NCBI GenBank assembly: GCA_036262515.1
Contig: DATAIT010000019.1
Span: 1-57,051, forward strand
Length of the DNA: 57,051 nt
Reading direction: 5' to 3'
Origin: Acidimicrobiales bacterium
Lineage (GTDB): Bacteria > Actinomycetota > Acidimicrobiia > Acidimicrobiales > GCA-2861595
Each line of letters begins with the position of its first letter. Within the stretch, counting starts at the first letter, position 1. Both the position numbers and the translations under genes were made by a program. The notes under the pieces are model-generated. The model saw only the letters and a program-made list of their open reading frames with translations, did not search any database and had not been told where the DNA came from. This document shows positions 7,899-15,605 of the stretch, piece by piece.

Positions 7899-8771
7899 AT
7901 GGTCTCGACCTCGGATCCCGTCCCGCTCCCGGCCGGGCGTCCGGTGCTGCTGCCCGGCCGGGGGCAGACGTTCGTGCGCGAGGCCGAGGGTCCCGCCGGC
8001 GCACCGACTCTCCTGCTCCTCCACGGCTGGACGGTGACGGCGGACCTGAACTGGTTCGCCTGCTACGCGCCTCTGGCCGAGCGGTTCCATGTGGTGGCCT
8101 TGGACCATCGCGGCCACGGCAAGGGCATCCGGTCGCGGCGCCCCTTCCGCCTGGAGGACTGCGCCGACGACGCCGCCGCCCTCGCTGCAGAGCTGGGCAT
8201 CGAGCGGCTCATCCCCGTCGGGTACTCGATGGGTGGCCCGGTGGCCCAGCTCCTCTGGCGCCGCCACCCCGATCTCGTCGGCGGCATGGTGCTGAGCGCT
8301 ACCGCCTGCAGCTTCGCGACCGCCGACGCCCGCTCCCGGGTGTACTTCTCGGCTCTTCTGGGGCTGTCGGTCGCCGCCCGCTTCACGCCCCCGCACGTAC
8401 GCCAGCAGGTCGCCGACACGCTGATCCGGCGCCGGCTGCAGGGTGCCGAGCTGGCCGACTGGGGGAAGTCCGAGATGGCCCGCAGCGACGCCACCGCCGT
8501 GCTCGAGGCGGGCTGGGCCATAGGCCGGTTCGACTCGTCCGGGTGGATCGGCGAGGCCGACGTCCCGTGCTCGGTCATCGTCACCGGACTTGACCAGGTG
8601 GTGGACCCTCGCCGCCAGCGCGCCCTCGCCGCCGCCATCCCCGGTGCCGGGGTGATCGAGGTCGAAGGCGACCATGGGGCCTGTGTCACCGACGCGGCCC
8701 GCTTCGTCCCCGCCCTCCTTGACGCGTGCACCGACGTCGCTGCCCGGGCCCGCCTGGCCGCGCTCGAGTAA
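7899..8771 (+). CDS. alpha/beta hydrolase (serine type)
   Basis: A 290-residue alpha/beta hydrolase. LLLLHGWTVTADLNW is the oxyanion strand and loop, ALDHRGHGKG follows, and GYSMGG (about residues 108-113) is the serine nucleophile elbow. A late VVDPRRQRALAAAIPGA segment and GDHGAC supply the Asp/His region. The substrate cannot be predicted; related proteins are esterases and lipases, and some take part in bacterial lipid or polyester breakdown. The gene is divergent from the CooC-like gene, with 63 nt between the start codons. Its TAA stop (8769-8771) lies inside a palindrome that also contains the stop of the convergent IclR-type gene. Confidence 0.88.
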   Translation: MVSTSDPVPLPAGRPVLLPGRGQTFVREAEGPAGAPTLLLLHGWTVTADLNWFACYAPLAERFHVVALDHRGHGKGIRSRRPFRLEDCADDAAALAAELGIERLIPVGYSMGGPVAQLLWRRHPDLVGGMVLSATACSFATADARSRVYFSALLGLSVAARFTPPHVRQQVADTLIRRRLQGAELADWGKSEMARSDATAVLEAGWAIGRFDSSGWIGEADVPCSVIVTGLDQVVDPRRQRALAAAIPGAGVIEVEGDHGACVTDAARFVPALLDACTDVAARARLAALE

Positions 8772-8803
8772 GTGGACCTCGGATTCCGAGGGCCACTTAC
8801 TCG
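8765..8803. terminator. bidirectional palindrome holding both convergent stop codons
   Basis: The arm CGAGTAAGTGGACCTCGGA pairs with its mirror arm at 18 of 19 positions around a single central base. The left arm contains the GAG-TAA end of the hydrolase gene and the right arm the GAG-TAA end of the IclR-type gene on the other strand. It shares the outer CGAGTAA with the dispersed palindromes but differs inside. No U tract is present. Confidence 0.7.
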
Positions 8804-9456
8804 GCGGGCGCGGGTGCCGGCGGGGACCAGCCCATGGCGGCCTCGACCGCTCGGGCCGCAGTGGTGACGGCGGCCGCGTAACGGCGGCCCGGTGACCGGG
8901 ACGTGCGCTCTACCGGCCCCGACACCGAGACGGCCGCCACCACGGCCCCGTCGTGGAGGACCGGCGCGCTCACGGAGGCCACGCCCGGCTCGCGTTCCTC
9001 GACCGACTGGGCCCAGCCACGCCGCCCCACGTCGGGGGCACCGCGCAGGACCGCCCCGGCCGAACCCTGGTCGAGCGGGAGGACGGCGCCGGCGGGGACG
9101 ATGGTGCGCAGGCTGTGGGGCGACTCCAGGGCGACCACGCACAGCCGCGCTCCGCTGTGCGGCACGTAGAGCTGAGCGCTCTCCCCGGTGGCGTCCCGCA
9201 GGACGGCGAGGGCCGGCCGGGCCGCATCCTCGAGCGAACGGCGCACCAGGCGCGGGCCGAGGGTGAAGCGGCCGTCGCCGTCGCGCGCGACGAGGTCGTG
9301 CGCCTCCAGCGCCGTCGCCAGCCGGTGGGCCGTGGCCCGCGTCAACCCCGTGGCCGTCACGAGATCGGCGAGTCCCAGCGGGTGCCCTTCGAGCGCGTCG
9401 AGAATGGCAATGGCCTTGTCGAGCACGCCGACACCGTTTACACTGCGTCCTGCCAT
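8797..9456 (-). CDS. IclR-family regulator divergent from leuCD (LtbR/NdgR-like)
   Basis: A 219-residue IclR-type regulator. The N-terminal winged helix-turn-helix is at about residues 8-65 ([35 protein letters not shown]). The C-terminal effector-binding domain runs to about 205 ([34 protein letters not shown]). In actinobacteria a regulator of this type divergent from leuCD (LtbR in Corynebacterium, NdgR in Streptomyces) controls leucine and related pathways; the same position here makes that role likely. ATG 9454-9456 was chosen because the protein then starts at the usual N-terminus; an in-frame ATG at 9472-9474 would add six residues. The gene ends in PAPAE followed by a TAA inside the shared palindrome. 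Confidence 0.88.
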   Translation of the reverse strand: MAGRSVNGVGVLDKAIAILDALEGHPLGLADLVTATGLTRATAHRLATALEAHDLVARDGDGRFTLGPRLVRRSLEDAARPALAVLRDATGESAQLYVPHSGARLCVVALESPHSLRTIVPAGAVLPLDQGSAGAVLRGAPDVGRRGWAQSVEEREPGVASVSAPVLHDGAVVAAVSVSGPVERTSRSPGRRYAAAVTTAARAVEAAMGWSPPAPAPAE

Positions 9457-9467
9457 ACAAGATGATC

Positions 9468-9484
9468 GTCTCATATATTGAGAC
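9468..9484. promoter_or_regulatory. operator between the IclR-type gene and leuC
   Basis: A perfect inverted repeat GTCTCA-TATAT-TGAGAC lies in the divergent intergenic region, 11 nt from the regulator start and 46 nt before leuC. Its AT-rich centre contains TATATT, which could serve as a -10 box for leuC. Size and position fit the binding site of an IclR-type dimer. The assignment is by position and symmetry only. Confidence 0.65.
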
Positions 9485-9530
9485 AGGGCGCAAGACGAGC
9501 AGGCGGATTGACGAGGACGGAGGAAGGCAG

Positions 9531-10940
9531 ATGGGACGGACGCTGAGCGAAAAGGTGTGGGACCGCCACGTCGTGCGGTCGAGCGACGGTGAGCCCGACC
9601 TGCTCTACATCGACCTCCACCTGGTACACGAGGTGACGTCGCCCCAGGCCTTCGACGGCTTGCGCATGGCCGGTCGTGGGGTCCGCCGCCCCGATCTCAC
9701 GCTGGCGACGATGGACCACAACGTGCCCACCGCCCTCGGGCCCGGCGGGTCCATGGTCGTCGACGACCCGATCTCCGCGAAGCAGATGGAGGTGCTGGCC
9801 GCCAACTGCGCCGAGTTCGGCATCCCGCTGTATCCCATGGGCCACCGCAACCAGGGCATCGTCCACGTCATCGGCCCCGAGCTCGGGCTCACCCAGCCGG
9901 GCATGACGATCGTCTGCGGAGACAGCCACACCTCCACCCACGGGGCCTTCGGCGCCCTCGCCATCGGCATCGGCACCAGCGAGGTCGAGCACGTGCTCGC
10001 CACCCAGACGCTCCCGCAGCGCCGCCCCGGCACCATGTCGGTGACCGTCGAGGGCGAGCTGCCGGCGGGTGTCACCGCCAAGGACGTGATCCTCGCCGTC
10101 ATCGGGCGCATCGGAACGGGCGGAGGCATGGGCTCGGTCATCGAGTACCGGGGCTCGGCCATCCGCTCGCTCTCCATGGAAGGTCGCATGACGGTCTGCA
10201 ACATGAGCATCGAGGGCGGCGCCCGGGCCGGCCTGGTGGCGCCGGACGACATTACGTTCGCCTACCTCGAGGGCAAGCCACACGCGCCGAAGGGGAAGGC
10301 CTGGGAGGCGGCGCTCGAGGTGTGGCGATCACTGGCCGGCGACCCCGACGCCTCGTTCGACAAGGCCGTCGAGATCGACGCGACCACCCTGGTGCCGCAC
10401 GTCTCGTGGGGGACCAACCCGTCGCAGGTCGTTCCTCTTTACGGGACGATTCCCGATCCCGAGTCGATCCTCGACCCCGCAGAGCGCGATGCCGCCCGCC
10501 GCGCCCTCGCGTACCAGGGCCTTGCGCCGGGCACCGCGGTGCGGGACGTCCCCGTCGACACCGTGTTCATCGGTTCGTGCACCAACGCCCGCATCGAGGA
10601 CCTGCGGGGGGCGGCCACCGTGCTCGACGGCCGCCATGTCCGCCATTCGGTGCGCGCCCTCGTCGTGCCCGGTTCCGCCCTCGTCAAGATGCAGGCGGAG
10701 GCCGAGGGCCTGCACCGGGTCTTCGAGGCGGCCGGATTCGAATGGCGGGAGGCGGGCTGCTCCATGTGCCTGGCCATGAACCCCGACAAGCTCGCTCCGG
10801 GTGAGCGCTGCGCATCCACGTCCAACAGGAACTTCGAGGGTCGCCAGGGGCCCGGGGGACGCACCCACCTGGTCTCTCCGGCCGTCGCCGCGGCCACGGC
10901 CGTCGCCGGCCACTTCGCCAGTCCACAGGAGCTGAGCTGA
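9531..10940 (+). CDS. leuC: 3-isopropylmalate dehydratase large subunit
   Basis: A 469-residue aconitase-superfamily subunit that binds a [4Fe-4S] cluster and, with LeuD, isomerises 2-isopropylmalate to 3-isopropylmalate; it also acts on citramalate. Cluster ligands are Cys350 (FIGSCTN), Cys410 and Cys413 (GCSMC). [22 protein letters not shown] is the conserved aconitase block. ATG 9531 has a strong GGAGGAAGG just upstream and gives the normal N-terminus [13 protein letters not shown]; an earlier in-frame start at 9462 would overlap the operator. leuD follows after 2 nt. The gene is divergent from the IclR-type regulator, with a palindromic operator in the gap. Confidence 0.97.
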   Translation: MGRTLSEKVWDRHVVRSSDGEPDLLYIDLHLVHEVTSPQAFDGLRMAGRGVRRPDLTLATMDHNVPTALGPGGSMVVDDPISAKQMEVLAANCAEFGIPLYPMGHRNQGIVHVIGPELGLTQPGMTIVCGDSHTSTHGAFGALAIGIGTSEVEHVLATQTLPQRRPGTMSVTVEGELPAGVTAKDVILAVIGRIGTGGGMGSVIEYRGSAIRSLSMEGRMTVCNMSIEGGARAGLVAPDDITFAYLEGKPHAPKGKAWEAALEVWRSLAGDPDASFDKAVEIDATTLVPHVSWGTNPSQVVPLYGTIPDPESILDPAERDAARRALAYQGLAPGTAVRDVPVDTVFIGSCTNARIEDLRGAATVLDGRHVRHSVRALVVPGSALVKMQAEAEGLHRVFEAAGFEWREAGCSMCLAMNPDKLAPGERCASTSNRNFEGRQGPGGRTHLVSPAVAAATAVAGHFASPQELS

Positions 10941-10942
10941 CC

Positions 10943-11548
10943 ATGGACCCCATCCGTTCCATCACCGGTACCGCCGTTCCTCTCAACCGGTCCGACGTCG
11001 ACACCGACCAGATCATCCCGGCTGCGTGGCTCAAGCGCGTGGAGCGCACCGGCTTCGGAGCCGGGCTGTTCTCGGCCTGGCGGGAGGACCCGGCCTTCGT
11101 CCTCAACCAGCCGGAGCGTGCCGGCGCCGGCATCCTGGTGGCCGGCACGAACTTCGGGACCGGCTCGTCCCGCGAGCACGCCGTCTGGGCGCTCACCGAC
11201 TACGGCTTCCGCGCCGTGATCTCGCCCCGCTTCGCCGACATCTTCCGGTCGAACTGCACGAAGGCGGGGCTGGTCCCGGCCCAGCTCGATGCCGACGCGG
11301 CCGCCGCCCTGATGGCGGCCGTCGAGGAGAACCCGTCGCTCGAGGTGACGGTCGACGTGGAGGCGCGCCTGGTGTGGGCACCGGCGGTGGGCATCGAGGC
11401 GCCGTTCCCTCTGGACGACTTCACCCGATGGCGGCTGCTCGAGGGACTCGACGACATCGGCCTCACGCTGCGCCACGAGGGCGACGTCACCGCCTACGAG
11501 CACACCCGCCCGGCCTGGCTGCCCACGACCGTGGCGACGCAGCCGTAG
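10943..11548 (+). CDS. leuD: 3-isopropylmalate dehydratase small subunit
   Basis: A 201-residue swivel-domain partner of LeuC. The conserved block NRSDVDTDQIIPAAWLKRV (about 15-33) and GTNFGTGSSREHAVWAL (about 68-84) form the substrate-binding part. ISPRFADIFRSNCTKAGLVP is the third family block. The length is normal for the bacterial LeuD type. It starts 2 nt after leuC and must be co-transcribed and probably co-translated with it. With leuC it serves both the leucine route and the citramalate-to-oxobutyrate route fed by CimA. Confidence 0.97.
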   Translation: MDPIRSITGTAVPLNRSDVDTDQIIPAAWLKRVERTGFGAGLFSAWREDPAFVLNQPERAGAGILVAGTNFGTGSSREHAVWALTDYGFRAVISPRFADIFRSNCTKAGLVPAQLDADAAAALMAAVEENPSLEVTVDVEARLVWAPAVGIEAPFPLDDFTRWRLLEGLDDIGLTLRHEGDVTAYEHTRPAWLPTTVATQP

Positions 11549-11718
11549 GCCCGCCGGCCGGCCTCCGCCGCTGCCGCCGACGGACTGGTGGGCCCCAGCT
11601 CCCTGTTCTGTAAACGGACGGAGACCGGCGATGCGGTCAGGGGCGTCCCCGTCCCGTTTCCGCCCGCCGCTCGGCGGGGACAGATTGGCAAGAGGAATCT
11701 CGCTTCGAGGAGGAAGAC

Positions 11719-12570
11719 ATGGCACGGGCGACGCAGACGCACGCCGTCGAGACCCGGACCGACCGGGCCGTTCTCGCCGAGCACGCCGGCTTCGGCCGCG
11801 TGTCGCTGGCCAGTGTGCTGGCGGGCACCCTGGTGGCCTACGGGGCCTTCGCCGTCCTGCTGGCGATCACCGCTGCGGTGGCCAAGTCGATGGGTCTCGA
11901 GACCGATCTGACGACGAACGAGTGGCGAGGCCTCGGCGCGGTGGGCGGTGCCGTGGTCGCCGCCGTGCTGCTCGTGTGCTACCTCTTCGGGGGCTACGTC
12001 GCCGGCCGGATGGCCCGGCGGGCCGGGGCGACGAACGGGCTCATGGTGTTCGTGCTCGGAGTTGTGGTCGCGGCAGGCGTCGCCGGGCTGGTGAACGTCT
12101 TCACCGACGGTGACGAGATCGTCGGCAACCTGCGCAACGTCGGCGTCCCCACCTCGGCCGACGAGTGGCGCGACATCGGCACGGTCGCCGGCATCGGCTC
12201 GCTCGTCGCCATGCTCCTCGGCTCAGTGGTCGGCGGGGCGCTGGGCGAGCGCTGGCACGCCAAGCTGCTCGCCCGGGCCGCCGACCCCACCGTCGGGCCC
12301 GAGGCCGAGGCCCGGGCGGCCGCCGAGCACCACCGCCGGGAGTTGCGCCGGGCCGAGGAGCGGGCTCGTGAGAGCCGCTTGGCGCCGGTCGACACCGAGC
12401 CCGGGCTCACTGCCATCAGCGATGCCGGCGACACGGCCTCCGTCGACGGGCGCTTCGAGCGCGCGCCCCTCGCCTACCCGACTCCGTCTGCCAGCGCCAC
12501 GACGGTCGACGACGACGAGGCCGCCGTCGATCCGCCCCACGGCCGCCGGCGGCACCGCATCCGCTCGTAG
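11719..12570 (+). CDS. membrane protein with four predicted helices, unknown function
   Basis: A 283-residue protein with a hydrophilic N-terminus, about four membrane segments (roughly residues 28-55, 73-95, 108-130, 155-175) and a long charged cytoplasmic tail rich in Ala, Arg and Glu. The helices contain small-residue patterns such as GGYVAGRMARRAG and GSVVGGALGERWH, which resemble packing motifs of small integral membrane proteins. I do not recognise a named family. ATG 11719 has a strong GAGGAGGAAGAC directly upstream. The 170 nt between leuD and this gene hold no other feature that I can see. The gene appears to be transcribed alone. Confidence 0.8.
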   Translation: MARATQTHAVETRTDRAVLAEHAGFGRVSLASVLAGTLVAYGAFAVLLAITAAVAKSMGLETDLTTNEWRGLGAVGGAVVAAVLLVCYLFGGYVAGRMARRAGATNGLMVFVLGVVVAAGVAGLVNVFTDGDEIVGNLRNVGVPTSADEWRDIGTVAGIGSLVAMLLGSVVGGALGERWHAKLLARAADPTVGPEAEARAAAEHHRRELRRAEERARESRLAPVDTEPGLTAISDAGDTASVDGRFERAPLAYPTPSASATTVDDDEAAVDPPHGRRRHRIRS

Positions 12571-12628
12571 GACAAGGAACCGCGCCCGGCAGCGCGGCGA
12601 CCTGGCCCGCTCCCGCGCTCGCCCTCCC

Positions 12629-13099
12629 TCAGCCGAACCGGGCCCGGAGGGCGAGGTAGGCGGCCAGTCGCTCGGCCAGGCGCGCTCCCTCGTCGACGGC
12701 AAGGCCGCCCCGTGCCTCGCGGCCCGAGCACGCGGACTCGGCGATGGCGGCGAGCGCCCGCACCCCGTCCCCTGCGGGCGGGATGATGGCGCCGTAGCCC
12801 ACCAGCAGCCGGGCGACGGCGTCGACGGACGAACCCGGCGACACCGGGATGTCGGCCTTCGCCGCCACCTCCCACAGCGCGGCCTGGAGCCGAAGATGGA
12901 CCCCCTCCCACGTCTCCGGCAGCCGACGCGGCACCCGACCCTGCCGCAGCACGGGGAGCTGCCACGCCTCGCGGCGGGCCACCTCGACCCACCCGCCCTG
13001 TTCCCCGGCGGTGGGCACGACCGCAGCGAGGTCGAGCTCGCCGGCGCAGCGAGCAGTCTGGTCGACGTCCTCGAACCGGGTGAGCTGGGAAGCATCCAT
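12629..13099 (-). CDS. hypothetical protein (156 aa)
   Basis: A 156-residue soluble protein with no recognisable family. It is Ala-, Arg- and Glu-rich and mostly helical by composition, with a proline-containing middle (LRQGRVPRRLPETWEGVHLRLQ) and a conserved-looking GSSVDAVARLLVGYGAIIPPAGDGVRAL segment. No signal peptide, membrane segment or metal motif is seen. GAGAGGA lies about 14 nt upstream of ATG 13097-13099, a weak ribosome site. It is divergent from the GlxA-type regulator and convergent with the membrane protein gene. Coding periodicity supports it; the function is unknown. Confidence 0.6.
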   Translation of the reverse strand: MDASQLTRFEDVDQTARCAGELDLAAVVPTAGEQGGWVEVARREAWQLPVLRQGRVPRRLPETWEGVHLRLQAALWEVAAKADIPVSPGSSVDAVARLLVGYGAIIPPAGDGVRALAAIAESACSGREARGGLAVDEGARLAERLAAYLALRARFG

Positions 13100-13135
13100 G
13101 TCCCAGATCGTCCTCTCTATCCCGCCCGCCGACCA

Positions 13136-13164
13136 TTGGCAGGAAAGACAAGTTTCGCTAGAAT
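13136..13164 (+). promoter_or_regulatory. promoter of the GlxA-type regulator gene
   Basis: TTGGCA (13136-13141), a 17-nt spacer and TAGAAT (13159-13164) form a near-consensus housekeeping promoter. TAGAAT ends 6 nt before the ATG at 13171, so the transcript should be leaderless. This is the clearest promoter in the window. Confidence 0.75.
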
Positions 13165-13170
13165 CCTGCC

Positions 13171-14145
13171 ATGGGTCGCAGACGCCGTCACACCGTTGCC
13201 GCCGTCATTGCCGACGGCGTCGCCCCCTTCGAGTTGGCCGTTGGGTGCGAGGTGTTCGGCATCGACCGGTCTGAGCTGGTCGACCCCTGGTACCGCTTCC
13301 TCGTGTGCGCGTCCACACCGGGCCCGACCCGGACGTCGGTGGGGTTCACCATCGACACCCCCTACGGGCTCGAGGAGGTGCGCAGGGCCGACACGGTCAT
13401 CGTCCCCGCATGGGGTGTGACCGCGCAGGACGTCCCCGGAGAACTGGTCGACGCGCTGCGAGCCGCCCATCGGCGCGGCGCGCGCCTGCTGTCCGTGTGC
13501 TCCGGCGCGTTCGTGCTCGCCGCCACCGGCCTGCTCGACGGGCGGCGGGCCACGACCCACTGGATGTACACCGACCTGCTGGCACAACGTCACCCGGAGA
13601 TCGACGTCGACCCCCGAGTGCTGTACGTCGACGAGGGCGACGTGATGACGTCGGCCGGCACGGCGGCGGGCATCGACCTGTGCCTCCACGTCGTGCGCCT
13701 CGACCACGGAGCCGAGGTCGCCAACGCGGTGGCCCGCCGCATGGTGGTGCCGCCCCATCGCGACGGCGGCCAGGCCCAGTTCGTCGAGGCGCCCGTCGCA
13801 CCGAGTGCCGGCGACGACCCGCTGGCGACCACGCTCGGGTGGATGCTCGAGCACCTCGACCGGCCCCTCACCGTCGACGACCTGGCCGAGCGCTCCCACA
13901 TGAGCCCCCGCCACTTCGCCCGTCGCTTCCGTGCCGTCACCGGAACCACGCCCCACCAGTGGCTGCTCAGCCAGCGGGTGCTGCTGGCGACGCGGCTGCT
14001 CGAGACCACCGACGAACCCGTGGAGCTGGTGGCGTACCGCTGCGGCATGGGCACGGCCGCCAACCTCCGCGCCCATTTCCAGCGCGCCGTGGGCACGTCG
14101 CCCCAGTCGTACCGACGCACGTTCCGGCGCGACGAGGCCGTCTGA
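13171..14145 (+). CDS. GlxA-family transcriptional regulator (DJ-1/PfpI plus AraC domain)
   Basis: A 324-residue regulator with two domains. Residues 1 to about 190 are a DJ-1/PfpI (GATase1-like) domain with the elbow SVCSGAFVLAATGLLDGRRATTHW, where the Cys-Ser pair sits at the usual site, and VMTSAGTAAGIDLCLHVV. Residues about 215-320 are an AraC-type double helix-turn-helix (LTVDDLAERSHMSPRHFARRF, then the second helix pair with CGMGTAANLRAHFQRAVGTSP). Family members often sense small metabolites and control nearby catabolic genes, but no obvious target is adjacent. The transcript is leaderless, from a near-consensus promoter. The 3' end converges on the rhomboid gene with 37 nt between. 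Confidence 0.93.
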   Translation: MGRRRRHTVAAVIADGVAPFELAVGCEVFGIDRSELVDPWYRFLVCASTPGPTRTSVGFTIDTPYGLEEVRRADTVIVPAWGVTAQDVPGELVDALRAAHRRGARLLSVCSGAFVLAATGLLDGRRATTHWMYTDLLAQRHPEIDVDPRVLYVDEGDVMTSAGTAAGIDLCLHVVRLDHGAEVANAVARRMVVPPHRDGGQAQFVEAPVAPSAGDDPLATTLGWMLEHLDRPLTVDDLAERSHMSPRHFARRFRAVTGTTPHQWLLSQRVLLATRLLETTDEPVELVAYRCGMGTAANLRAHFQRAVGTSPQSYRRTFRRDEAV

Positions 14146-14182
14146 GCCCGAGCAACGGCGCCCCCGAGCACCTGGGCGACGG

Positions 14183-15007
14183 TCAGAACCTGGGGAGGTC
14201 CTGCACCCGCTGCATCGTCACCGCTGCGATCACGGCGGCCACGGCGGCCAGGCCGAGCACCTGTGCGACCACGGCTGCCGAGCGGCTCTGGCTGCGGCCC
14301 CACTCGTACACCACGGCCACGGCTGCGCCGGTGAGGAGCCCACCCACGTGGGCGGCGTTGTCGATCTGTGGCACCACGGCGCCGAGGAAGAGGTTGATGG
14401 CGATCAGGCCGCCGATCTGCGAGATGTCCAGCCCTTTGCTGCGGGCGATCACGAAGTAGGCACCGAAGATCCCGAACACCGCTCCCGAGGCCCCGACGGA
14501 GAACTGGTGCGGGGAGCTGAAGGTGATGGAGCAGGCCGAGCCCCCGACGGCGGAGAGGGCGTACAAGGCCAGGAACCGGGGCACGCCGAGGACGGCCTCC
14601 ACCTGCGACCCGAAGATGTACAGGGCGAACATGTTGAAGCCCAGGTGCAGCAGGCCGGCGTGGAGGAACGCCGAGGTGAGCATCCGGTAGTACTCGCCGC
14701 TCGCCACCAGCAAGGCGTTGTCGGCGAAGCGGACCTCCAGGTCGCGCCGCGTCAGGCCGAGCAGGAAGACGGCCACGTTGGCCGCCAGCAGCACCGTGCA
14801 GGCGACGCCTCCCGCCACCGCGCCGCCGCGGGCGAACGTCACCCGCTTGACCTGGCGCATCTCGGTCCTGGCCTCGTGGACGCAGGTCGGGCAGTGGTGT
14901 CCCACCGGGGCCTCGATCATGCAGTCGGGGCAGATCGGTCGCCCGCAGCGCGTGCAGCTCGCCCCCGTGACACGGGTGGTGTGCCGGTAACAGGTGGGTG
15001 AAGCCAT
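14183..15007 (-). CDS. rhomboid family intramembrane serine protease with N-terminal zinc ribbon
   Basis: A 274-residue protein. Residues 6-42 form a B-box-like zinc-binding region (CYRHTTRVTGASCTRCGRPICPDC, then HHCPTC). After a linker come about seven membrane helices. The catalytic Ser174 is in VGASGAVFG and the catalytic His220 is in DNAAHVGGLLTG, so the dyad is intact; FLHAGLLHLGFNMFALYIFG is the conserved HxxxN part of helix 2. It should cut membrane-spanning helices, but its substrates are unknown. The zinc ribbon plus rhomboid arrangement is common in actinobacteria. ATG 15005-15007 starts just before the first zinc-ligand region; no good ribosome site is seen. Confidence 0.93.
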   Translation of the reverse strand: MASPTCYRHTTRVTGASCTRCGRPICPDCMIEAPVGHHCPTCVHEARTEMRQVKRVTFARGGAVAGGVACTVLLAANVAVFLLGLTRRDLEVRFADNALLVASGEYYRMLTSAFLHAGLLHLGFNMFALYIFGSQVEAVLGVPRFLALYALSAVGGSACSITFSSPHQFSVGASGAVFGIFGAYFVIARSKGLDISQIGGLIAINLFLGAVVPQIDNAAHVGGLLTGAAVAVVYEWGRSQSRSAAVVAQVLGLAAVAAVIAAVTMQRVQDLPRF

Positions 15008-15081
15008 GGCGGATGGTGCCACCGATCCGCCCGGATGGAGGAGTCGTGCGTCCGCGAGAGTCGGCGCCGACCGCTCCCCCC

Positions 15082-15357
15082 TCAGGTCGTGCCGTCTCCA
15101 GCGGGGGGCGGCGCCCAGCCCAGCAGCTCGCCGTGCACCGACCACAGCGCGACGTACGCGGCGTGCAGCTCGGCGCGAGCGGCGTCCATCGCCTCGGCGG
15201 GGACGGGGGCGTTGTCCCAGCGCCCGCGCATCCGCTTCGGCACGGTGAACGCTTCCAGATCCTGGGACGCCTTGCGCAGGCGCCCGTGGCTGCGGCGCAA
15301 CCGCTCGGCCTCCTCCTCGCCCAGCTCCTGGGGTTGGCGATCGCCGGGCGTGGCCAC
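15082..15357 (-). CDS. small hypothetical protein (91 aa)
   Basis: A 91-residue soluble, helical protein with no recognised family. The core EEAERLRRSHGRLRKASQDLEAF followed by VPKRMRGRWDNAPVP looks like an amphipathic helix and a basic loop. Start GTG 15355-15357 has AAGGA 5 nt upstream, a good ribosome site, and a TAGACA sequence further up. It is transcribed towards the rhomboid gene, 74 nt before that start, and may share its transcript. It is divergent from the 3D-domain gene. Confidence 0.6.
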   Translation of the reverse strand: MATPGDRQPQELGEEEAERLRRSHGRLRKASQDLEAFTVPKRMRGRWDNAPVPAEAMDAARAELHAAYVALWSVHGELLGWAPPPAGDGTT

Positions 15358-15459
15358 CGTCCTTGTCTACCCGTCTCGGCGACAGGGCGGCCACCGGCGG
15401 GACGGTTTCGCAGCCGGACGGACCGCTCCGCTAGGGTGGGCGTCGACACAGCACATCGT

Positions 15460-15487
15460 GTGCCTGGCTCCTGTGACCGCCAGGCAC
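15460..15487 (+). promoter_or_regulatory. hairpin in the 5' leader of the 3D-domain gene
   Basis: The arms GTGCCTGGC and GCCAGGCAC (9 bp, 10-nt loop) form a strong hairpin in the roughly 150-nt untranslated leader before GTG 15606. A -10-like TAGGGT lies at 15432-15437. Cell-wall genes of actinobacteria often carry riboswitches, but I could not match this leader to the ydaO/c-di-AMP or cobalamin consensus. Confidence 0.4.
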
Positions 15488-15605
15488 CCCCTCAGCCGCA
15501 GGCGGAACTGCGTGGCGAGGGCCCGGTGCCCCGTCCCCGACCTCACCAACGCCTTGTCGCGTGCGTGTGCGGCGCCGGACGGAGCTGACAAAAAAGGACC
15601 ATCCT

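Noticed and set aside
11549-11718. Gap between leuD and the membrane protein gene
   Set aside because: I looked for hairpins, leaders and small genes and found nothing beyond a strong ribosome site for the next gene.
15432-15605. ydaO (c-di-AMP) riboswitch before the 3D-domain gene
   Set aside because: I could not find the conserved sequence blocks; only a strong hairpin is certain.
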